A stretch of DNA of 8,602 nucleotides from Bacillota bacterium (GTDB lineage: Bacteria > Bacillota > Clostridia > Christensenellales > CAG-138). This document shows positions 1 through 8,602 of this stretch, one piece after another. The translations under genes were made by a program, and so were the position numbers. Each line of letters starts with the position of its first letter. Within the stretch, counting starts at the first letter, position 1. The stretch is from positions 1-8,602 of the forward strand of contig JAEWMV010000021.1 in NCBI GenBank assembly GCA_023393045.1. The letters are read 5' to 3'. The notes beneath the pieces are model-generated. The model was not told the DNA's origin. It searched no databases and was given only the letters and a program-made list of their open reading frames with translations.

Positions 1-1130
<1,130 letters not shown>

Positions 1131-1191
1131 GGTTTTTGTTATCCTCCGATTATTCTCGTTCGTTTCTTTTTGTATGCTTGAGCGGTTACGC
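1131..1191 (-). other. fusA-tuf spacer, no promoter seen
   Basis: This 61-base spacer lies between the fusA stop (TAG) and the tuf start. It is A-rich on the coding strand and carries the tuf ribosome-binding site GGAGGA (1142-1147). I looked for a -35/-10 pair: an AATAAT-like hexamer is present just before the ribosome-binding site, but no acceptable -35 lies 16-18 bases upstream. No stable hairpin is visible. The simplest reading is that tuf is transcribed by read-through from fusA. Confidence 0.6.
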
Positions 1192-3261
1192 CTATTTGTA
1201 ACCGAGTATCTTTTTCGCCACCGCGTCGGATACCTGTTCGTAGTGGTCGAACTGCATCGTGAAGGTTCCCCTGCCCTGCGTGCGGGAACGCAAATCCGTA
1301 GCGTACCCAAACATTTCGGAAAGCGGGCAGATGGCATCTATCGCCGCGCCCGCAGGCCTCTGCTCCGTACCTTCTATGCGGCAGCGCCTTGAGGTAAGGT
1401 TTCCCAGCACCTCTCCCATATATTCCTCGGGCATGATGACTTCAACCTTCATCACGGGCTCAAGAAGCACGCACGCCGCTTTTTCCAGCGCGACCTTGAA
1501 TGCCATGGACCCCGCGATGCGAAACGCCATTTCCGAAGAGTCCACTTCGTGGAAGCTTCCGTCGAGCACCGTCGCCTTGAAGTCCACCACCTCGAAGCCG
1601 CCCAACACGCCGCTTTGCGCCGCCTCGACGATACCGTCCTTGATGGCCGGTATGTACTCCTTGGGGATGGAGCCGCCCACGGTTTTGTCCTCGAACTCGA
1701 AGCCCATGCCGGGCTCGAGCGGGGAGAATTCCACCACGCAGTGGCCGTACTGGCCGTGGCCGCCCGTCTGCCGGACGTAGCGCCCTTCCGTCTTAACCGT
1801 CCTTGTGATGGTCTCGCGGTAGGCAACCTGCGGCTTGCCGACCTTGCACTCCACGCGAAACTCGCGAATGAGCCGGTCAACGATAATGTCAAGGTGCAAT
1901 TCGCCCATGCCTGCGATGATGGTCTGCCCCGTTTCCCTGTCCGTATAAGTGCGGAAGGTGGGGTCTTCTTCGGACAGCTTGGCGAGCGCGACGCCCATTT
2001 TCTCCTGCCCGGCCTTGGTCTTGGGCTCGATCGCCACCTGGATGACTGGGTCGGGGAACTCCATTCTTTCAAGCAGCAGCGGGTGCTTCTCCTCGCAGAG
2101 CGTGTCGCCCGTGCCGGTGTCCTTCAGGCCGCCCAGCGCGGCGATGTCGCCCGCGTGCGCCTCCTCGATATCCGTGCGGTTCGCGGCGTGCACGAGGATG
2201 ATTTTGCCTACGCGCTCGCGCTTGCCCTTGGAAGCGTTGTACACATACGAATTGGCGTGCAGCGTGCCGCTGTACACGCGGAAAAACGTGAGCTTCCCGA
2301 CGAACGGATCCGTCACCACTTTGAACGCCAGCGCCGCAAACGGCGCGTCGTCCGAGCAGACGGCCTCGATCTCCTTTTCGCCGTCAAGGCTCGTGCCCAC
2401 GGCGCTCGGGATATCGAGCGGCGAAGGAAGATAGTCCACGATCGCGTTGAGCAGCGGCTGTACGCCCTTGTTGCGATACGATGTGCCGCAGACGACGGGC
2501 ACGAGCGCGTTTGCAATGGTGCCCTTTCGAAGCGCCTTCATGATGAGCGCCTCGTCCGCGTCCCCGCCCTCGATGTAGGTTTCCATGAGCGCCTCGTCAA
2601 AATCAGCGGCGGCCTCAATCATCGCGGCGCGGTATTCGTGCGCCTTCGCGCGCATGTCCTCGGGGATTTCCTCCTCGCGGACATCCACGCCGTCGTTGTC
2701 GTAATACACCTCGGCCTTCATGTGCACGAGGTCGATGATGCCCCTGAATTCCGCCTCCACGCCGATGGGCAGCTGTATGGGCACGGCGTTGGCAGAAAGC
2801 CTATCCTTCATCATGCGGATGACGTTGAAGAAATCCGCGCCCACAATGTCCATTTTATTGATGTAGGCGATGCGGGGCACGCCGTACTTGGCGGCCTGCC
2901 TCCACACGGTTTCCGACTGGGGCTCCACGCCGCCCTTGGCGCAGAAAACCGCCACGGCGCCGTCCAGCACGCGAAGGGAGCGTTCCACCTCGACGGTGAA
3001 GTCCACATGGCCCGGCGTGTCGATGATGTTGACCCTGTGGCCGCGCCAGTAGGTCGTGGTCGCGGCGGAGGCGATGGTAATGCCCCTCTCCTGCTCCTGC
3101 ACCATGAAATCCATTGTTGCCGCGCCGTCGTGCACCTCGCCGATTTTGTGTATCTTGCCCGTATAGAAGAGGATGCGCTCCGTCGTCGTGGTTTTGCCTG
3201 CGTCTATATGCGCCATAATGCCGATATTTCTCGTCATTTCAAGCGGTGTTTCCCTTGCCAT
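1192..3261 (-). CDS. fusA: Translation elongation factor G (EF-G)
   Basis: EF-G is the GTPase that drives tRNA and mRNA translocation on the ribosome and, with ribosome recycling factor, splits ribosomes after termination. It is the target of fusidic acid. The chosen ATG gives 689 residues, a normal family length. Visible motifs are G1 AHIDAGKT (17-24), switch I with ERGITI (58-63), G3 DTPGHVDF (81-88), G4 NKMD (135-138) and a G5-like GTS (259-261). Domain II follows around 305-395 ('VGKLTFFRVYSGTL'), then domain III ('GMGELHLDIIVDRL', 451-464). Domain IV has the tip motif SFHEVDSS with His571, which enters the decoding site. Domain V ends with 'FGYATDLRSRTQGRGTF'. The frame extends 17 codons further upstream, but MARETPLEMTRNIGIMAHID is the conserved start and has an excellent ribosome-binding site. 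Its place in the str cluster supports the main translocase rather than a paralogue. One small oddity is Cys627 in 'SRRCRIEG', where Gly is usual. Confidence 0.98.
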   Translation of the reverse strand: MARETPLEMTRNIGIMAHIDAGKTTTTERILFYTGKIHKIGEVHDGAATMDFMVQEQERGITIASAATTTYWRGHRVNIIDTPGHVDFTVEVERSLRVLDGAVAVFCAKGGVEPQSETVWRQAAKYGVPRIAYINKMDIVGADFFNVIRMMKDRLSANAVPIQLPIGVEAEFRGIIDLVHMKAEVYYDNDGVDVREEEIPEDMRAKAHEYRAAMIEAAADFDEALMETYIEGGDADEALIMKALRKGTIANALVPVVCGTSYRNKGVQPLLNAIVDYLPSPLDIPSAVGTSLDGEKEIEAVCSDDAPFAALAFKVVTDPFVGKLTFFRVYSGTLHANSYVYNASKGKRERVGKIILVHAANRTDIEEAHAGDIAALGGLKDTGTGDTLCEEKHPLLLERMEFPDPVIQVAIEPKTKAGQEKMGVALAKLSEEDPTFRTYTDRETGQTIIAGMGELHLDIIVDRLIREFRVECKVGKPQVAYRETITRTVKTEGRYVRQTGGHGQYGHCVVEFSPLEPGMGFEFEDKTVGGSIPKEYIPAIKDGIVEAAQSGVLGGFEVVDFKATVLDGSFHEVDSSEMAFRIAGSMAFKVALEKAACVLLEPVMKVEVIMPEEYMGEVLGNLTSRRCRIEGTEQRPAGAAIDAICPLSEMFGYATDLRSRTQGRGTFTMQFDHYEQVSDAVAKKILGYK

Positions 3262-3275
3262 GTTCTTCCCTCCTT
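3262..3275 (-). promoter_or_regulatory. fusA ribosome-binding site
   Basis: AAGGAGGG at 3268-3275 lies 6 bases before the ATG at 3261. It decides the fusA start: the upstream in-frame candidate at 3312 would add 17 residues unlike any EF-G N-terminus and would place this strong site inside the coding sequence. Confidence 0.9.
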
Positions 3276-3302
3276 CCCCCAAAGCTTCACTTCGAGTTAT
3301 CC

Positions 3303-3312
3303 TTTTCCGCAA
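3303..3312 (-). repeat. 10-base word shared with the rpsL leader (copy 2 at 4311-4320)
   Basis: The coding-strand word TTGCGGAAAA occurs here in the fusA leader and again at 4311-4320 in the rpsL leader. The flanking bases differ, so it is a short exact match and not part of a long duplication. It may be chance or a shared leader element; see the finding on shared words. Confidence 0.4.
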
Positions 3313-3313
3313 A

Positions 3314-3346
3314 TTCGGACCCGGCGCTTGTTCTGCCGGATCCGAA
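3314..3346 (-). other. Stem-loop in the rpsG-fusA spacer
   Basis: The arms at 3335-3346 (TTCGGATCCGGC, coding strand) and 3314-3325 (GCCGGGTCCGAA) pair over 12 bp with one U·G wobble, closing a 9-base loop. It sits about 40 bases before the fusA ribosome-binding site. Only three T residues follow a few bases after the stem, so it is not a canonical intrinsic terminator. It could attenuate transcription weakly, protect or mark a processed mRNA end, or bind a protein; the sequence does not decide between these. The fold was derived by hand pairing. Confidence 0.7.
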
Positions 3347-3354
3347 GCGGGTTT

Positions 3355-3373
3355 GTAAAATCCCTTGTTTTAC
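3355..3373 (-). other. Small A/T stem-loop over the rpsG stop codon
   Basis: The coding-strand arms GTAAAA and TTTTAC form a perfect 6-bp stem with the 7-base loop CAAGGGA. The rpsG stop codon TAA (3370-3372) is inside the first arm. The stem has only one G-C pair at its base, so it would be weak and transient. It is noteworthy mainly because the loop plus TTTT equals the 11-base word repeated in the rpsL leader at 4281-4291. Confidence 0.45.
3357..3367 (-). repeat. 11-base word shared with the rpsL leader (copy 2 at 4281-4291)
   Basis: The coding-strand word CAAGGGATTTT occurs here just after the rpsG stop and again at 4281-4291 in the rpsL leader. In both places AAAA stands upstream and can pair with the terminal TTTT. 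The match is exact over 11 bases, and the outer flanks differ. Confidence 0.45.
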
Positions 3374-3840
3374 CAGCGATAGTGCGCGAACGCCTTGTTC
3401 GCCTCAGCCATCTTGTGGGTGTCTTCCTTCTTCTTGAAGGCGTTGCCCGTCTGGTTCGAGGCGTCCATAATCTCGCCCGCAAGCCGCTCCATCATGGTGC
3501 GCTCGCCGCGCGAACGCGCGTAGCTCACGAGCCAGCGAAGGCCAAGCGTCTGCCTTCTCTCCGGCCTGATTTCAATGGGCACCTGATAGGTCGCGCCGCC
3601 CACGCGGCGGGCCTTGACCTCGAGCACGGGCATGATGTTGTTCATGGCCTGCTCGAACACCTCGACGGGCTCGCGGCCGGTCTTGGTTTTGATGATGTCA
3701 AACGCGCCGTAGCAGGCCGCCTGGGCCGTGCCGCGCTTGCCGTCAAGCATGACCTGGTTGATGAGCTTGGTCACGAGCTTGCCACCGTAAATGGGGTCGT
3801 CAAGCACCTCGCGCTTGGGTATAAATCCACGTCTAGGCAT
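3370..3840 (-). CDS. rpsG: 30S ribosomal protein S7
   Basis: S7 binds the 3' major domain of 16S rRNA, nucleates assembly of the 30S head and lines the E-site/mRNA exit region. The 156-residue length is the usual one. Recognisable stretches are the N-terminus MPRRGFIPKREVLDDPIYG, the segment 'TKLINQVMLDGKRGTAQ' (24-40), the beta-hairpin region around 73-96 with 'VKARRVGGATYQVPIEIRPERR', the helix 'LRWLVSYARSRGERTMMERLAGEI' region (101-124), and the end 'AEANKAFAHYRW'. The start at 3840 is the conserved one and follows an AGGAGGT site by 6 bases. It lies only 12 bases downstream of rpsL, so the two are almost certainly made from one mRNA. In E. coli S7 represses translation by binding the long rpsL-rpsG spacer; that spacer is absent here. 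Identification is secure. Confidence 0.98.
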   Translation of the reverse strand: MPRRGFIPKREVLDDPIYGGKLVTKLINQVMLDGKRGTAQAACYGAFDIIKTKTGREPVEVFEQAMNNIMPVLEVKARRVGGATYQVPIEIRPERRQTLGLRWLVSYARSRGERTMMERLAGEIMDASNQTGNAFKKKEDTHKMAEANKAFAHYRW

Positions 3841-3855
3841 TGCGCTACCTCCTCA
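3841..3855 (-). promoter_or_regulatory. rpsG ribosome-binding site overlapping the rpsL stop
   Basis: The coding-strand string TGAGGAGGT (3847-3855) contains the rpsL stop codon TGA and the AGGAGGT ribosome-binding site, which share a base. The ATG of rpsG follows 6 bases later. A ribosome terminating on rpsL would cover this site, so translation of the two genes is likely coupled. Confidence 0.85.
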
Positions 3856-4227
3856 CTTCTTCGGGCGCTTCGCGCCATAGAGGGACCTCGCCTGCATGCG
3901 CTTGGCGACGCCCGCGGTATCCAGCGCGCCGCGGATGATGTGGTAACGCACGCCCGGCAGGTCCTTCACGCGGCCGCCTCTGATGAGGACGACGCTGTGC
4001 TCCTGCAGGTTGTGGCCGACGCCGGGGATATATGCTGTGCCCTCGAGACCGTCCGTCAGGCGAACACGCGCGATTTTACGCAGCGCGGAGTTAGGCTTTT
4101 TGGGGGTCATGGTGCGCACCGCGGTGCAGACGCCTCTGCGCTGGGGGCACTGCTTGAGAATCGGCGCCGTGGTCTTGTATGTGACCTGCTGGCGGCCTTT
4201 GCGAACCAACTGGTTAATGGTCGGCAT
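3853..4227 (-). CDS. rpsL: 30S ribosomal protein S12
   Basis: S12 sits at the decoding centre of the 30S subunit and controls codon-anticodon accuracy; it is the classical site of streptomycin-resistance mutations. The 124-residue protein has the short N-terminal form, without the insertion seen in Bacillus S12. Conserved stretches are MPTINQLVRKGR, 'CPQRRGVC' (27-34), 'TPKKPNSALRK' (41-51), 'GHNLQEHSVVLIRGGRVKDLPGVRYH' (71-96) and the basic tail. Lys43, Lys44 and Lys88, the usual resistance positions, are wild type, so no streptomycin resistance is predicted from this gene. Asp89 is the residue that RimO methylthiolates in bacteria having that enzyme. Residue 63 is Gly in 'LEGTAYIP', where Val is usual. 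The start is supported by AGGAGG at 4235-4240, 7 bases upstream. It is the first gene after a strong promoter and heads the str gene group. Confidence 0.98.
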   Translation of the reverse strand: MPTINQLVRKGRQQVTYKTTAPILKQCPQRRGVCTAVRTMTPKKPNSALRKIARVRLTDGLEGTAYIPGVGHNLQEHSVVLIRGGRVKDLPGVRYHIIRGALDTAGVAKRMQARSLYGAKRPKK

Positions 4228-4275
4228 TGATGTTCCTCCTGTTTATTTTGCCTTAATGTTCCCATGGTTACTATA

Positions 4276-4311
4276 TCAAGAAAATCCCTTGCAACCCCTT
4301 GAAAGGGACAT
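4276..4311 (-). other. Possible 11-codon leader ORF before rpsL (speculative)
   Basis: From the ATG at 4311 the frame reads MSLSRGCKGFS and stops at TGA (4276-4278). It lies about 10 bases after the predicted transcription start and covers the stem-loop region of the leader. Only a weak GCGGA precedes it, about 4 bases away, so efficient initiation is doubtful. There is no run of a single amino acid that would suggest classical attenuation. It is probably chance; listed because its position overlaps the alternative hairpins. Confidence 0.15.
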
Positions 4312-4314
4312 TTT
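4281..4314 (-). promoter_or_regulatory. rpsL leader stem-loop with alternative pairing
   Basis: In the leader RNA, AAAA (4311-4314) and TCCCTT (4303-4308) can pair with AAGGGA (4285-4290) and TTTT (4281-4284), leaving a two-base bulge and a 12-base loop. The same CCCT can instead pair with AGGG at 4296-4299 to form a tight four-base-loop hairpin. The two folds exclude each other. The longer fold runs into TTTTCTT, which resembles a weak intrinsic terminator, but its stem has only three G-C pairs. A control role is inference; the pairings themselves can be read directly. Confidence 0.35.
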
Positions 4315-4327
4315 CCGCAACTTTTTG

Positions 4328-4356
4328 ATTTTATCATCGAAGTCCGCCAATGTCAA
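4328..4356 (-). promoter_or_regulatory. Sigma-A-type promoter for rpsL-rpsG-fusA-tuf
   Basis: The coding strand has a perfect -35 box TTGACA (4351-4356), a 17-base spacer and a -10 box TAAAAT (4328-4333), one mismatch from TATAAT. A TG dinucleotide one base before the -10 makes it an extended -10 as well. Transcription would start near 4320-4322, giving a leader of roughly 93-95 bases before rpsL. No terminator precedes it, so rpoC read-through may add to expression. A second TGn-TATAGT-like -10 lies at 4270-4275 but has no -35 match. Confidence 0.85.
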
Positions 4357-4380
4357 ACGGTTTCGATGTTTTCTTCGCAT

Positions 4381-5145
4381 TTATTCCGCTTTTCCGCTCA
4401 TTTCGCCCGGCGCCGCGTCACCTTGATCGGGCATGGCCGAAAACAGGCCCTGCCTGATGGGCGAGCGCGAGAAGACGAGCCTGCTCATGCCCTTGTTGGG
4501 GTTCAATTCGAACCAGTCCTTGTCCGCCATGGATTTGAGTATGGGCAGCTCCATCACGTCCGTATGCATATCGGCCGCGTATTTTTTAGCGAGGCCGCGT
4601 TTGAGCAGCGCGCCCAGCAGCACGCCCAGCGCGCATACCGCAACGAACACGAAAAACGGCAGCACGGGCGCGACGGCGGCAACGGATTCGCGCAGGGGGC
4701 GTATGCTCAGGAGCGTCAGCGCGATGACGGCGAAGAGCGTACCCGTAACGGCAGACACATACTCGAGCATGAGATACTGCCTGCGGCAGCGCTCGCAGCA
4801 GGCGATCTGGATGGGCAGCACCGTGCCCGCGCGCGGCTCCTTGGCGATGCCCAGTATCGTCGCCCGCTTGCGGCGCGGTTCGGGGTGGGCGATGTCCGTG
4901 AGCGCGTACCATTTCTTTTCGCGCGCCTCGCCCTTGCACAGCAGGCATTCTTTTCCCGCATAGAGTCCTTGCACGCCCTCTTCGGGCAGGTTGGAGCAAA
5001 TCGTGTCCAAATCGGCGCGCACGCTCGCCGCCTTTTCTTCGTCCGCGCAGTCCACCGTGCAGGTATCGCAGCTTCGCATGTTGAGCATGGCGCAATATTC
5101 GCTGTCATATAGCCGACAGGACTCCTTGGTATACACCCTTGCCAT
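4381..5145 (-). CDS. Unknown cysteine-rich protein with zinc-ribbon-like motifs and two membrane helices
   Basis: I do not recognise this 254-residue protein. Its N-terminal 120 residues are rich in cysteine: C10, C18, the C26xxC29xxxC33 group, C50, CLLC (67-70) and CCERC (116-120). The pair C67xxC70 with C117xxC120 has the spacing of a zinc ribbon, and the first group could be a second metal site. Two hydrophobic stretches follow, at about 126-148 and 157-181, joined by a short loop. Arg/Lys-rich flanks (ERCRRQ before, KRGLAKKY after) predict both ends in the cytoplasm. The C-terminal 70 residues are polar and have no recognised domain. The frame extends 24 codons upstream, but the ATG at 5145 has an AAGGAG site at 6 bases, and the upstream extension is Arg-rich low-complexity translation of a hairpin. 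It lies 93 bases after rpoC, where many Firmicutes have an L7Ae-family gene. It bears no resemblance to L7Ae. Function unknown; metal binding at the membrane is inference. Base composition appears similar to its neighbours. Confidence 0.88.
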   Translation of the reverse strand: MARVYTKESCRLYDSEYCAMLNMRSCDTCTVDCADEEKAASVRADLDTICSNLPEEGVQGLYAGKECLLCKGEAREKKWYALTDIAHPEPRRKRATILGIAKEPRAGTVLPIQIACCERCRRQYLMLEYVSAVTGTLFAVIALTLLSIRPLRESVAAVAPVLPFFVFVAVCALGVLLGALLKRGLAKKYAADMHTDVMELPILKSMADKDWFELNPNKGMSRLVFSRSPIRQGLFSAMPDQGDAAPGEMSGKAE

Positions 5146-5157
5146 GGTTTGCTCCTT
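5146..5157 (-). promoter_or_regulatory. Ribosome-binding site of the unknown membrane protein gene
   Basis: AAGGAG at 5152-5157 lies 6 bases before the ATG at 5145. It decides the start against the longer in-frame candidate at 5217, whose extra residues would be encoded by the GC-rich hairpin. Confidence 0.8.
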
Positions 5158-5182
5158 CCCCGTTTGTTCCCTTAGCGTTCGT

Positions 5183-5214
5183 CGCCGGACGCGGGCATGT
5201 GCCCGCATCCGGCG
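5183..5214 (-). other. Long GC-rich stem-loop after rpoC
   Basis: The coding-strand arms CGCCGGATGCGGGC (5201-5214) and GCCCGCGTCCGGCG (5183-5196) pair over 14 bp with a single U·G wobble and a 4-base loop. It begins 24 bases after the rpoC stop. No T-run follows on either strand, so it is not a standard intrinsic terminator. It may stabilise the rpoC mRNA 3' end, lower read-through into the next gene, or be a dispersed palindromic element. Pairing was done by eye and is unambiguous. Confidence 0.85.
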
Positions 5215-5238
5215 CATTCGTCCATTCTTTGGCCTGTT

Positions 5239-8602
<3,364 letters not shown>

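Noticed and set aside
3262..3312. A longer EF-G N-terminus starting at 3312
   Set aside because: The extra 17 residues match no EF-G start, and the strong AAGGAGGG site serves the ATG at 3261.
3853..4227. Streptomycin-resistance allele of rpsL
   Set aside because: Lys43, Lys44 and Lys88 and the neighbouring TPKKPNS and GRVKDLPG motifs are all wild type.
1549..4230. An 893-codon open frame on the plus strand, antisense to fusA, rpsG and rpsL
   Set aside because: It lies wholly opposite three certain genes and also runs through their spacers. The product is rich in His, Arg, Ala, Leu and Val, as expected from reading GC-rich codons backwards. I see no ribosome-binding site, domain or family resemblance.
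4107..4337. A 76-codon minus-strand frame overlapping the rpsL promoter and gene
   Set aside because: Its start overlaps the -10 box, so the mRNA would not include it, and most of it is the out-of-frame shadow of rpsL.
5183..5214. The rpoC-distal hairpin as an intrinsic terminator
   Set aside because: No run of T follows the stem on either strand; a canonical Rho-independent terminator needs one. It is kept only as a stem-loop.
5146..5217. A longer N-terminus for the unknown membrane protein starting at 5217
   Set aside because: The extension is Arg-rich sequence encoded by the GC-rich hairpin, has no ribosome-binding site, and would bypass the good site at 5152-5157.

Overview
This window is a block of the bacterial rpoBC-str region, with every supported gene on the minus strand. 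In transcription order (high to low coordinates) it holds: the RNA polymerase beta' subunit rpoC (5' end off the window), an unrecognised cysteine-rich two-helix membrane protein, rpsL (S12), rpsG (S7), fusA (EF-G) and tuf (EF-Tu, 3' end off the window). No stretch of 300 bases or more lacks a gene; the longest spacer is the 153-base rpsL leader (4228-4380).

The organism looks like a GC-rich member of the Firmicutes, most likely class Clostridia. The evidence is strong purine-rich Shine-Dalgarno sites at normal spacing before the genes, an RpoC without the large trigger-loop insertion of Proteobacteria, S12 wording such as 'KIARVRL' and 'AYIPGVGHNLQEH', and Firmicutes-like EF-Tu and EF-G. Genus or family cannot be fixed from this sequence alone. 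There is no sign of phage, transposon, CRISPR, tRNA or rRNA.

Layout: rpoC (5239-8602) ends, and a 93-base spacer with a 14-bp hairpin leads to the unknown gene (4381-5145). Next comes a leader with a near-consensus sigma-A-type promoter (TTGACA, 17 bp, TAAAAT with a TGn extension), which probably gives the str genes their own transcript. rpsL and rpsG are 12 bases apart, and the rpsG ribosome-binding site overlaps the rpsL stop. A 108-base spacer with two hairpins separates rpsG from fusA, and a plain 61-base spacer separates fusA from tuf. Together the known genes make the catalytic core of RNA polymerase, two small-subunit proteins (decoding centre and head) and the two main elongation GTPases.

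Most of the window is ordinary core gene content. The points that merit a second look are the unknown zinc-ribbon-like membrane protein sitting where many Firmicutes carry an L7Ae-family gene, two related wobble-containing hairpins in different spacers, two short words shared between the rpsL and fusA leaders, and possible alternative folding with an 11-codon ORF in the rpsL leader.
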